From assembly GCA_023678885.1 (NCBI GenBank), contig CM042996.1, forward strand, positions 12,706,602 to 12,770,601: 64,000 nucleotides of DNA. The letters run 5' to 3'. Shown here in pieces: positions 34,699 through 45,765 of the stretch. Below the pieces are notes generated by a model that was not told the origin of the DNA, made no database searches, and was given only the letters and a program-made list of their open reading frames with translations. Each line of letters starts with the position of its first letter. Positions within the stretch are counted from its first letter, which is position 1. Origin of the DNA: Pogostemon cablin (lineage: Eukaryota; Streptophyta; Magnoliopsida; Lamiales; Lamiaceae). Made by a program: the position numbers and the translations under genes.

Positions 34699-36310
34699 CT
34701 ATCGACATCTCTTCTCAGCACGTTATCCTTGGCCCTTCTTCGGACGTCCCTTTCCATGGCGCTTCAACATTTCAAGTTTGTTCAATCGCCTGCCATGATT
34801 GAATAAATTAGAATTGATGCAGCATTAGTGTGGGACACAAGAAAAAAAGACTACTATTATGTGTTCAAACATTCATTGGGCAACCTATAAAGGGAAATAG
34901 TGTAGGACAATACCACATCAATATGCAACTGATTGATACTGAGAAAAAGGTGTATAATTGTGTTTCTCCTTATCATATTTTAGGCTAACTTCTTGACTGA
35001 ACTTTTCAGTATTCATAGTTGGGGTCCAGTACATCTCTCCACATTGCTAAGTGATTCATTTTCTATGATATTTAGTATAGAGACTATATATTTATTGTTT
35101 TTGTTTCTTGATGATAGTTGACGACCACAATATCTAAAAAGGGCAGTTAAGAATATGGTAGAACGACTGAAATTAATTCAAGCAATTAGAATGTTTTGGA
35201 GGATTCAAGTCATTTTGTAAAACAAAATTGCTGGCACATTTCATGTCTTAACATTTAATGCAGACGGACACCATGCTCCATGTGGCCATTGTTTCTTCCA
35301 AAGTTAAATTACAAAGAGACAAGCATACTATGATTCAATACTCTTACCTTTTCTCATCTCCTACGCTAAACTAGGACTCTAATATAGAGATTAATCAAAA
35401 ATCAGGGAATTGTCTGGCCAGATATGCTCTTACTCTTGCTCAGCGCGTGCCATGACACGGGGATCATCCTTGTTGATATCATAATGATACCTCCCAGCAA
35501 TTTTGTCATCGATAAGTTTCTTACATAGTATTTTGTGAGGGGATGGCTGTCCAGATGGGTTGAGCACCTGGCCAAAATCTTGGCCCTCGCTTTAGTAACT
35601 CCTTTTAATGGTTGTTTCAGTCAGCACTTTCTTCATGCTCCCCAAACTGCTTGCTAAACTCATACTTTGGGTCTAACAAATTTCCTACCACATTAAAAGA
35701 TAGGAAACTGATGAGGTTATTCCCTTTACAAAATTCATTCATGAAAAAACATGCTTGTACTTTTAGCAAACAGATGGTATGCATGCCAAAGGCAGTAAAC
35801 CAGATTTCGATTGTGATTTATATCACATACTTAAACAGTTCACCTTGGTTAATTACGATCCAACTCAGAAAACTAAAATATTGAACAGCTATTACCGAAT
35901 TGAGATCTGAGTAAAAACACACAATTAGTGATTTTAAAAATCAAGCATGTAATCGGCTATTCAACTACAGATGACAAAAAAATGATTTGCATTTGAAAGT
36001 TCATCATCTCACACACCTAAAATTAAAACATTCAATCCAAAACTCAATCGCGCAAACATAATGTACAACGTCCAGGGTCAACTAACCAAGAAAAATTAAA
36101 GAATAAAAAACACATATACTTACCAGCGAGGAAGGATGATAATACTGAAGTGAAGAAGAGACAGAAGTCGGGTGAGTCGGCGGTAGAGATAGTCGGCGAC
36201 AGCGGCGGTCTGAATAATGGAGACTGCGGGCTGTTGAACGCTCGCACTGTTACCAGAGAGTGATGGAAGGGGCTAGGGCTACTTTGATTTAGGATGGGAA
36301 ATTTGGGAAC
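34699..36310 (-). pseudogene. MRPS33: mS33 (mitochondrial small ribosomal subunit) pseudogene, copy A
   Basis: Leader exon from about 36,310 to 36,124 (donor CTG/GTAAGTAT), main coding exon 35,636-35,434 starting MKKVL (donor AAGA/GTAAGAGC), last exon 34,789 to the ancestral stop at 34,699-34,701. Recognisable mS33 wording: PSPHKILCKKLIDDKI, DINKDDPRVMARAEQE, then across the intron RLNKLEMLKR and GKG.PKKGQG. mS33 is a small (~100-residue) subunit protein of the mitochondrial ribosome head. An extra A in the ATTAAA run shifts frame and produces TAA after RSY; a lost T later restores frame. GGATAACG (34,723-34,725) also cuts off the basic C-terminus. Splice sites look intact, so the RNA could still be made. 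Confidence 0.85.
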
Positions 36311-36565
36311 CCATTCGTCATACATTTTTAATTTTTTATTTTTATAGAAAAATGGAAATGAAAAAGACCAAATCCAATTCTAAATTATAGTTAGTTAAAT
36401 CTATATTCCAATTATTATCCTGTCTACAATTCTCCATGGACATGCAATTTCACCATGAAAAAAAAACTTAGAAGAGAAGTGATGTGCAGCTAATGCACAA
36501 GTTATCTATGCCCATGAAATATAAAGTATAATAATTTTATTTGGTATAAGCTCATGGGGATTATC

Positions 36566-39370
36566 CTATCGACCACTCTTCTTAGCATGTTTTCCTTGGC
36601 CCTTTTTCGGATGTCCCTTTCCACGGCGCTTCAACATTTCAAGTTTGTTCAATCGCTTGCCATGATTGAATAAATTAGAATTGAAGCAGCATTAGTGTGG
36701 GATACAAGAAAAAAACACTGACTATTATGTGTTCAAACATTCATTGGGCTAGGACAATACCACATTAGTATGCAACAGATTGATACTGAAAAAAATGTGT
36801 ATAATTGTGCTTCTCCTAATCATATTTTTAGGCTAACTTCTTGACTGAACTTTTCAGTATTCATGGTTGGGGTCCAGTACATCTCTCCACATTGCTAAGT
36901 GATTCATTTTCTATGATATTTTGTAAATAGACTATATATTTATTGTTTTTGTTTCTTGATGATAGTTGACGACCACAATATCTAAAAAGGGCAGTTAAGA
37001 ATATGGTAGAATGACTGAAATTAATTCAAGCAATTAGAATGTTTTGGAGGATTCAAGTCATTTTGTAAAACAAAATTGCTGGCACATTTCATGTCTTAAC
37101 ATTTAATGCAGACGGACACCATGCTCCATGTGGCCATTGTTTCTTCCAAAGTTAAATTACCAAGAGACAAGCATACTATGATTCAATACTCTTACCTTTT
37201 CTCATCTCCTAAGCTAAACTAGGACTCTAATACAGAGACAAATTACACATGCACAGCACAAAAGTCAAACACATGAAAAAGAATCAATCAAAAATCAGGG
37301 AATGACCTCGCCAGATATGCTCTTACTCTTGCTCAGCGCGTGCCATGACACGGGGATCATCCTTATTGATATCATAAGGATTCCACACAACAATTTTATC
37401 ACCGATAAGTTTCTTATGTAGTATTTTGTGATGGGATGGCTGTCCAGATGGGTTGACCACTGTTTAGCACAAAAATTCATGCTTTTCATAGGTTGTTTCC
37501 ATATGATTATTGCATTATTTTAATCTTGTTTGTGGAGTTTATTTCTTATTTTTATAATTTTTATAACTTCACGGGTATTGTTGAGATTTTACAGATTTTA
37601 GGTTAGTTTTGAGGAGGAATTGATAAAATATTAAAGATGAGTTGAAAGACATACACGACCTTCTACATGCATGAGAAAAAGGGTTGAATATTTTGTTATT
37701 TTTTAAAGTTAGGCCCACCGCCACATAAACATGCCACGTCATCTGGCATCAATTTAATTGAATTGGTTATAAAACCAAATTTACAAATTCGTGGGGCCCA
37801 GGTTGGTAGGAAGTGGGTTGTGCATCAATTATTCCTACTGTCTCTCACGCTAAAGCCCGTACGCTTACCAGCAAGCTAATGCCCATAATCCTTTATTGCC
37901 AAAACACACGTCAATGCCCTTATATCCAGTAGCTATAATAAGTCACGTGTCTCCTTCGTATTAAAATCAGAATGTGAATCCTGAACAGATCGCTCACGCT
38001 ATTCCTCCACCAATTCCGTCTTTCACCACTACCCTTCACCCGCCATCCATCTATTCAACTCATCAGTCCGGAGAAAGATTCAATTGCGTTTGAGAGAGGC
38101 AATCCAATCGAAAAGATGGAAGGAGAACGTATACCACGTACTATGGTTCCGTATTCTTCTCTTAATTTCTTCTTTTGTTGGTTTTTGTTATGAAATTGTT
38201 GGCCATAAGGGTTATGTATGACCTCATGGGCTAAATACTTTTACAGTTCTAAGGATTGAAGGTTAGGGTAGTTGATTTGGAAACCTAGACAAATATTTTG
38301 AATTTATGCTATTAATATTCTTGTTTATTTGATTCTATAAGACTTTGTTAATATGTGTGTAACGTCTTCATAATATGCTATTGATGTTGCCCGTGATGCT
38401 TGATATATTGTGTTAGTTTGTATGCATACATAATTAATATTGTCAATTTGCTAGGGATTATAGTAGTTTGCCCATGAAATTGGTCACATTAATTCTAGTT
38501 GAATAGTAATTATTAGTAAAATAGATAGTTAACTGTCTCAGTGGGAACGATATTTTTAACTGGGGTACTTACCTTTGCAATTGACATCTCTACACTTGGG
38601 GATTTAATTGGAGTGCAAAAATTAGCCTAACAAGCACATGGCCAAAAATCTTGGCCCCCGCTTCAGTAACTCCTTTAATGGATGCTTCAGTCAACACTTT
38701 CTTCATGCTCCCCAAACTGCTTGCTAGACTCATACTTTGGTTCTAACAAATTTCCTACGACATTCAAAGATAGGAAACTGATAAGGTTATTCCCTTTACA
38801 CAATTCATTCATGAAAACATGCTTGTACTTTTAGCAAACAGATGGTGTGCATGCCACAGACAGTAAACCAGATTTCGATTGTGATTTATATCATATACAT
38901 AAACAGTTCACCTTGGTTAATTACGATCCAACTAAGAAAACTAAAACATTAAACAATTATCACAGAATTGAGATCTGCGTAAAAACACACAATTAGTGAT
39001 TTCAAAAATCAAGCATGTAATCGGCTATTCAGCTACATATGACAAAAAAATGATATGCATTTGGAAGTTCATCATCTCACACACCTAACATTAAAAAATC
39101 CAATGCAAAACTCAATCGCGCAAACATAATGAACATCGTTCAGGGTCCACTAACTAGTAAAAAATAAAGAATAAAAAAAACACAGACTTACCAGCGAGAA
39201 AGGATGATAATACTGAAGTGAAGAAGAGACTAATGCCGGGTGAGTCGGCGGTAAAGATAGCCGCCGCCGCCGGCCTGAATGATGGAGATTGCGGGCAGTT
39301 GAATGCTCGCAATATTACCAGAGAGTGATGGAGGGGGCTAGGGCTACTTTGATTTGGGATTAGAAATTTG
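36566..39370 (-). pseudogene. MRPS33: mS33 pseudogene, copy B, interrupted by a solo LTR
   Basis: Leader exon about 39,370-39,192, main exon 38,706-37,327, last exon about 36,656-36,566. The start MKKVLTEASIKGVTEA is in frame up to GHV, where 1,172 bp of LTR (37,461-38,632) splits codon sequence; NPSGQPSHHKIL and PYDINKDDPRVMARAEQE continue on the other side. The last exon reads NKLEMLKRRGKG then PKKGQG and a basic tail to TAG. Its splice acceptor has changed from GGCAG/G to GGCAAG/, shifting the frame by one. Thus this copy is broken by insertion and also by a splice-site change. Confidence 0.87.
37461..38632 (+). mobile_element. Solo LTR (1,172 bp) inside mS33 copy B
   Basis: Starts TGTTTAGCAC and ends GCCTAACA, so ends are TG...CA with inverted TGTTTAG / TGTTAGG. 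ACCAC precedes and AGCAC follows; the uninterrupted sister copies A and C read GAGCAC at that site, which proves the insertion and its 5-bp duplication (one base since changed). No internal retrotransposon sequence remains, so it formed by LTR-LTR recombination. Clearly the same family as the LTR at 52,299-54,278 (shared CCTCATGGGCTAA, TAACGTCTTCATAAT, CTCAGTGGGAACGATA blocks), but missing several hundred bases of it. Orientation is taken from the CTCAGTGGGA...ATCGAT end block and the TATA position of the longer copy. Confidence 0.9.
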
Positions 39371-39629
39371 GGAACACATTCGTCGTACCTTTTTAATTTT
39401 TAATTTTTAAATAAAAATGGAAATGAAAAAGAACAAATCCAATTCTAAATTATAGTTAGTTAAATCTATATTCCAATTATTATCATGTCTACAATTCTCC
39501 ATGGACATGCAATTTCACTATGAAAAAAAACTTAGAAGAGAAGTGATGTGCAGCAAATGCACAAGTTATCTAAGCCCGTGAAATGTAAAGTATAATAATT
39601 TTATTTGGTATAAGCTCGTGGGAATTATC

Positions 39630-40594
39630 CTATCGACCACTCTTCTTAGCACGTTTTCCTTGGCCCTTCTTCGGAGGTCCCTTTCCACGGCGGTTCAACA
39701 TTTCAAGATTGTTTATTTGCCTGCCATGATTGAATAAATTAGAATTGATGAAGCATTAGTGTGGGATACAGGAAAAAAAGATTGACTATTATGTGTTCAA
39801 ACATTTATTAGGCAATCTACAAGGGGAAAAAGTGTAGGACAATACCACATCAGTATGCAACAGATTGATACTGAGAAAAAGATATATAGTTGTGCTTCTC
39901 CTAATCTGACTGAACTTTTCAGTATTCATAGTTGGGGTCCAGTACATCTCTCCACATTGCAAAGTGATTCATTTTCTATGATATTTTGTATAGAGACTAT
40001 ATATTTAATGTTTTTGCTTCTTGATGATAGTTGACGACCACAATATCTGTAAAGGGCAGTCAAGAATATGGTAGAACGACTAAAATTGATTCAAGAAATT
40101 AGAATTTTTTGGAGGATTCAAGTCATTTTGTAAGACAAAATTGCTGGCACATTTCCTGTCTTAACATTTAATGCAGACGGACACCATGCTCCATGTGGCC
40201 ATTGTTTCTTCCAAAGTTAAATTACCAAGAGAAAAACATACTATGATTCAATACTCTTACCTTCTCTCATCTCCTACGCTAAACTAGGACTCTAATACAG
40301 AGACAAATTACACATGCACAGCACAAAATTCAAACACATGATAAAGAATCAATCAAAAATCAGGGAATGGCCTGGCCAGATATGCTCTTACTCTTGCTCA
40401 GTGCGTGCCATAACATGGGGATCATTCTTATTGATATCATAAGGATACCACCCAGCAATTTTGTTACCGATAAGTTTCTTATGTAGTATTTTGTGAGGGG
40501 ATAGCTATCCAGATGGGTTGAGCACATGGCCAAAAATCTTGGCCCTCGCTTCAGTAACTCCTTTAATGGCTGCTTCAGCCAGCACTTTCTTCAT
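39630..40594 (-). pseudogene. MRPS33: mS33 pseudogene, copy C, nonsense codon and no leader exon
   Basis: Main exon 40,594-40,392 starts MKKVLAEAAIKGVTEARAK and reads on through IFGHVLNPSG to a TAG at 40,505-40,507, where copies A and B have CAG (Gln). Beyond it the frame is still good (HKILHKKLI, YPYDIN). Last exon 39,720-39,630 after an intact GGCAG acceptor encodes NNLEMLNRRGKGPPKKGQGK and a basic end to TAG. It is the best preserved copy at the protein level, but one point mutation stops it at about residue 30. Its promoter and leader exon are absent: homology stops at 40,801, where LTR-like sequence begins. Confidence 0.87.
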
Positions 40595-40801
40595 GCTTCC
40601 CAAACTGGTTGCTAGACTCATACTTTGGGTCTAACAAATTTCCTACTGTATTCAAAGATAGGGAACTGATGAGGTTATTCCCTTTACACAATTCATTCTT
40701 GAAAAAAAACGTGCTTGTACTTTTAGCAAACAGATGGTGTGCATGCCACATACTATAAACCAGATTTCGATTGTGATTTATATCACATACTTAAACAATT
40801 C

Positions 40802-42502
40802 ACTGATTAGCCATTTTGTAGTAGGGATGACCAATTAAAATAATTTATCGAACCACAGGGAGGTAGGTACTAGTGCTCAAGTGATCTCACGTTTCTTGTA
40901 ATTTTATAAAGACGAATCATCAATGAAGTGGTTGTTCAAATAAGTAAATAGAAGTAATCAAAGCAAGCAAGCAAGCAATGATCAACAAATAAGAAGGATG
41001 AATGAAAAGTGGTTTACCAAATTGATTAAAAGTGAGATTAACAACAATTAAGAAGTGGAAATTCTATGATACATGCATCAAATTCATATGATCCTGGGTA
41101 TAGACTAAGGGCCAATACTAGTTCACCTAATCTTCCCCTTGGAATGAATAGGATATGATCAATACATAGCTCAAACTATTGGTTCTCACTCAAACAATTC
41201 CAACTAGGTACTAAGATTAAATGAGAGTCCCTTCACACGATTAATCAACCTCTCAATCTAATCAATCGGATGTACTATCAAAGGGTTCTAAATTCCAAAG
41301 GATTTCTCAACTCTCATTCCCACTTTTTTTTTCACCTTAATCAAAAAATAGTAATTATCCATCCAACAAACTAAAGAACTTTTTTCTTCTCTTCTTCCAC
41401 TATTGAGTTTTTTTCTCCTTTTTTCCCCAAGGGCTCTCTTTCCATTTTTCTAGTAGAGCTCCTTTATGCTTCTTTTATACAAGCTTCACTCAAATTTTCT
41501 TTTCACACAATCTCCATTTTTTTTTCATCTTTTCTCCCTCTTTTCTTGTACTTTCACCATTTTCCTCTTTCCAAACTCTCTTGTAAGCTCAATTCAACCA
41601 TTTCATCCCCATTAATCCTCTACTAATCAATAAAGGTGATTAGGATATAAAATATGGATAAGAATGGCTAAATTTGTAGGTTGCCAAAGAAATAAGGATA
41701 ATAAGCTCAAAGGGGCAAACTACGAAATAATTTCATTTGGTAGAATTGATTTGGCTAAGTGACTTGTCAAAACAAAGATGACCTTAAATCATTTCCAACA
41801 ATCTTCATACACATATAGCCTCAAGAAGACATAATGGCAAGTTCTAGAATGCACACAAAAGAATGATGCACACACAAGAAGGAAAAACCATTTTGATTTA
41901 ATGATTTTAAGACTCAAAAGCTCACGGGCTTATAGTAGTGAAAGACAATATAAAACAAGCATAAATCATAGCTCAACAAGTACACAAACAAAAATCCATC
42001 AAGTCACAAGTTCCAACCAAAAATCATAGTTTCAAAAATTCTCACAATGAAGCACAAGAGAGCCAAGAAAAAATTTTCTCCTTATTGAAAGCAAGAAAAA
42101 GAAAAGCACAAAAAAATAAAATAAAAATAAAAATAATAAAAAAATGAGAAAATATGTGCCAAAGAAAAGAGTAAGGACTTAAACGTGCACCGGTGCAATA
42201 TGCTCAAATAGGAGTTCATGGATGTAATTTTATGATTCAAACCGTAGAAAAGTCAAGTAACAAAGACGACATACCTCCCAAACTTAAATTAGACAAAGTC
42301 GAATTTAAATTGAAAAAATATTTGTTACCTTAATTTGCACCACTCGTTTGCTCTTCAAGGCCAATATTATGGCTCCACGCTTTAGTCCCTACAAACATAA
42401 CCATAAAACGAAAAATAAATCAAAGAAAAAATGCCCCTATCCTAACCACTCAACGAACCCAATGTCACAAATACAACTAAATTCCCCGGCAACGGCACTA
42501 TT
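40802..42502 (-). mobile_element. Degenerate LTR-retrotransposon sequence (minus strand)
   Basis: Homology to mS33 ends at TTCAC and TGATTAGCC begins. Shortly inside, TATCGAACCACAGGGAGG on the plus strand is the complement of the 'cagtggGatcgata'-type block that lies near the end of plant LTRs; a minus-strand TATAAAAG box is at about 41,470. The interior (41,640-42,480) is non-coding with long A/T- and pyrimidine-rich runs; no Gag or Pol frame. It ends with the primer binding site at 42,483-42,500. This probably includes a left-hand LTR, but its other boundary is unclear. Confidence 0.5.
42483..42500 (-). other. Primer binding site, tRNA-Asp type
   Basis: On the minus strand TAGTGCCGTTGCCGGGGA follows the LTR end (…CCAATCA) after two bases. 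GCCGTTGCCGGGGA (14 bases) is complementary to the 3' end of plant tRNA-Asp, the primer used by Athila/Tat-group Ty3 elements (family knowledge). The first bases deviate from TGGC. Confidence 0.7.
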
Positions 42503-44509
42503 TGATTGGTCGTTATAGTCCGGCGATCAAGCAATAAAATATCGAACCCAATGGAATTTAGGATTCATGGCTTTATGTATAGTACCGTGATTAGTTAGGG
42601 ATGATCGAAGAGGAGGTTTAAAAATAAAAGAAAATAAAATGCATGGAAAAGTAAATCTAATTACAATATTTTTGTATTTTCAATGTCATAGTAGTTTTCA
42701 TGATACACTCATATAATCAATCATACAACATCTTTAATTGTTTCTATTTTTAAACCAATCATGGTAAAGGCGATCACTACACCTAAGCTCTCTCACAAGA
42801 TGAATAAGATGCAAGTAAAAAATAGTTCATTAGATCGTCTCCAATGTTCACAATTCCCATATGTACTTATGGATAATATACCTACTAGAGATATTATCAC
42901 GAAGAATTTTCTCTTTGAGGCAGGGACGTTTTCTTATGTTCCCTTTCTAGGTACTATGCTCACATTGGCTCCCTTCACTAACTCGATTATTGGGCTTGAT
43001 TAAACTCATTAATGTTTATTTATGTAGTTCTAAACATCGGAAGGTTTTGGCCAAACTCCCCCCATATTAATCCTCATGCAATAAATGGAAAAAACTCACA
43101 TATGATAATCATGTAAAGCAACTAAGGTGAAAGCAACAACAAGTCATGTTGATACACAGTACACAACCTAATCACATTTGCACTAATATCAAAGCCATTA
43201 ATCCCAAATTAAAGCATGCATACATATTCCATAAACTAAACCTAATCATAATAGGAAATTCAATCAAGACATTTTTCATAATTTAATCAATAATCATGCC
43301 TTCAATCAACCACCAAAACATAGAAAATAAAATATAATAAATAGGATTAGATTACACTTTAATGATGTTTTACATCAATGAAGATCATCATTTCCTTGTG
43401 TCCATACCTTCTTGGAAAACAAATAAAATTTTAATTTAGAAAAACATTAAAAACTACGGATCCCTCGCCCCGAAGGGGGAGAGATCTCAACTATGGAGAT
43501 CTTTTAATTAAAAAGCTCTCTTAAATATTTAAATGAGTTGAATGGGTGAAAGAATATGTGAAGCTTCCAAAATGAGAGGTATTTATAGTGGTGAGGAGGG
43601 TGGAATCTTGTGATAGTTTCCAATGTGGGACAAGGATGAAATTAATGGAATTTTTAGTAAGTGTTTAAGATTAAATCAGGCATGAACCGGTTCAAAGAGC
43701 TGGTTTGGCCGGGCGGTTGAGCGATCCTCATAAGAACCTGATTGGAGGTGGTGATGGTGGGTTCGTATCCCAGCTGCCCATATTTTTTTCTTCATTTTAA
43801 ATAAGCTTTCAGAACAGGTTTAAGGAATATTCTGGGCAATTCCCATTGCATTTAACCATGTGGCCCAGCGGGTTGAAGAGGCCGCCAACATTGCGGAGGT
43901 CACGGGTTCGACCCTTGTCTCTGCAATTTAATTCTTCTTCTCTCTTTTTTTTTTTAAATTAAAGGCCCAAATAAGGCCCATGTAGAGCCCAGGTGAGCAC
44001 CCATATCAGCACTGGCCCAACTGCGCGGCCCCTTGGCAGCCGGCGTGAAGAACAGAAGCAGAACAGGTGACGTGACAATTTCCTAAAAAATTCGATCGAG
44101 TTTCTGTTCTTCGATCGAGTTTCTCTTACACAAACTTAAGTTCTGCTCTATTCATACGACAACGATTTCTGGCCCTAAAAGACAACACTTTCAGCTGTTG
44201 TCTATGCTCACTTTTCTCAACTCCCAGAAAAAGTGTTGTGGTAACCCTCTTCAAATATGTTGTCTTTTCACCTGCAACCCTCTTTTTCTCATTTTCATCC
44301 CAATTTAATTCTCATTTCTTCCATCGCTCTTTCAAGCTCAACAACACCCCTTTTTCTGTAAAAATACACAAAAATACATCTCTCCAAGTAATCAAGTAAT
44401 TAATAATATTTTCATTAAAATCATGCTTAATTATTGAATTGAAACCAAATAAATCCAAGTAAATTCATGCAATTAAGACCAAAATTCTAGGTGAATTTCA
44501 CTCCGATCA
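42503..44509 (-). repeat. LTR of about 2.0 kb (minus-strand orientation)
   Basis: Begins TGATTGG (plus strand) next to the primer binding site and ends CCGATCA, giving inverted 7-bp ends with one mismatch. Near the primer-site end it has TATCGAACCCAATGG, equivalent to the conserved block of the other LTRs. A TATA box on the minus strand (TATAAATA, 43,587-43,580) fits a U3 of about 0.9 kb to its right. Two tRNA-like motifs lie in this U3. An 80-codon plus-strand frame at 42,761-43,003 has no known relatives to my eye. The right boundary is supported by the NLR homology that starts at once after it. Confidence 0.6.
43708..43925 (+). other. Two tRNA-like motifs in tandem
   Basis: First: GGCCGGGCGGTTGAGCG (A-box-like) then TGGGTTCGTATCCCA, a T-arm hairpin with a 4-bp stem (about 43,708-43,783). 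Second: GGCCCAGCGGGTTGAAGAGG, a CCGC/GCGG anticodon-like stem with a 7-base loop, then GGGTTCGACCC (about 43,861-43,915). Neither has a paired acceptor stem. They are more likely tRNA-derived repeat pieces than tRNA genes. Confidence 0.5.
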
Positions 44510-44510
44510 A

Positions 44511-45765
44511 CTGTATCCAAGCTATATGGAACTTTGGGATTATCATAAATAGTGCTTTCTTTATAAGGGACTTTTTCCGCTAAAGTTTGTGATACCCGTT
44601 TCCAAGCTCATTAATTTGTGGATTGACGAGGACATGATTCCAAGATTAGCAATTGGAACTTTGGAATTTCATGGTGCAATTAACTTAGGTAGTTTTAGTT
44701 CACGAGGTCTTGTTATGTTCCACCAAATAAGAACGGGTTTAATACCGTCGATGTCAAGTCAAGGCATAAAAACGTGTCGCCTCCATTCTTCGTGGTGGCA
44801 CTTCTGCAGCAGAGAAGCTAGAAAGACCAATTTTTTCACGTTCTTGACTGTTTAGAGGATGCTTAGGATAAGGCATACAAAGCCACAATAGGTTGAGCTT
44901 CCACAATAATATTTTATTAGTCATCAAAGATGTGCACGATTCAATCGTGAAAAATTATGCATCCACCGCACAAACTCTTTTATATTTTGGTCCATATAGT
45001 CAATATATAGTACCAATATGTATCAGTTTGAAGTTGCTACAGAGGCTCGATGCTCTTAACATCCATTTCTATTATTTTCCGTTGGAGGTATTGGAACTGG
45101 TTGAGTTAAAATATCTTGCTTTGACGTGCAATGGAGAGCTTCCTCCTTCCATATCCAACCTTGGAAGATGTAATGCTCTCGAAAGAGTCTCTAATCTAAA
45201 GAAGCTAGGAATTAGAATTGAACTGACACCTGATGTTAGAAATCTCTTGTGTTGCTTTGCTCGGATTTCTCAAGCAAGTAAACTGGAATCACTTAAATGT
45301 GTCGTCGTGAATCCTGAATACAAATTCCAAATTGATTCTTTTCCATGCCATCCATTTTCATTAAAAAAGTTAAGTTTATGTGGATTGGGATATCCATGGG
45401 AAGAAATGAGCAAGATTGCTTCGTTGCCAAATCTTGAAACTCTAAAACTTCGATACAATGCCTTTCGAGGTATGACATGGGAAGTAGAACAGAACAATGG
45501 ATTCCAAAAGCTTCACCTTCTACAAATTGAAGACATTGATCTTGTAAAATTGAAAATCGGACGTGGAAGCTTCCAATGTCTAGTTGTCCTAAAAATGAAA
45601 CATTGTTACAAATTGCAAGAGCTCCATTTTGAAGATCATCGGATTGTTCAAGAGGTTGAAGTTGTTGACTGCAATCCTTTGGTTGAAAGGAATATAAAAA
45701 AGATGGTAGTGAAAAATAGTGGCCTTATTCCTATGAAATTTAATGTGCATTCTTCTTGGAAATGA
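44511..45765 (+). pseudogene. R1-type NLR resistance gene fragment (truncated 5')
   Basis: Starts inside the NB-ARC domain directly after the LTR end: SYMELWDYHK then a TAG, then CFLYKGLFP and IPVSKLINLWIDED (the winged-helix part of ARC2), and IKTCRLHSSWWHFC further on. After a frameshift between 44,855 and 44,893, a leucine-rich repeat region follows (FGPYSQYIVPICISLKLL, FPLEVLELVELKYLALTCN, LPNLETLKL) to the natural-looking C-terminus and TGA at 45,765. Wording matches 'late blight resistance protein homolog R1' CC-NLRs, intracellular immune receptors expanded in asterids. Coiled-coil, P-loop and Walker B are missing, and the LRR has an internal deletion after PPSISNLG. Not functional. Confidence 0.88.

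Larger units (their letters stand above)
34546..40801 (-). repeat. Tandem triplication of the mS33 gene unit (~1.87 kb)
   Basis: Unit A runs ~34,546-36,412, unit B ~36,413-39,474, unit C ~39,475-40,801. Each starts TATTATC.TGTCTA.AATTCTCC and ends ...AAATCTATATTCCA. A and B are full units; B is longer by exactly the 1.17-kb solo LTR at 37,461-38,632. C is truncated before its leader exon by LTR-type sequence at 40,802. The units are roughly 90% alike over their whole length, including introns and both flanks, so whole genomic segments were duplicated rather than retrocopies. Confidence 0.92.

Noticed and set aside
37295..37489. 64-codon minus-strand frame
   Set aside because: Out-of-frame reading of the mS33 copy B exon running into the solo LTR.
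43708..43925. Two functional tRNA genes
   Set aside because: Acceptor stems do not pair; kept only as tRNA-like motifs.
40802..44509. A single intact LTR retrotransposon with two equal LTRs
   Set aside because: The two LTR-like ends are dissimilar apart from the terminal block, and flanking pentamers do not match.
44893..45765. A stand-alone 290-residue LRR protein
   Set aside because: NB-ARC wording immediately upstream in another frame shows it is the tail of a truncated NLR; the first Met is not a natural start.
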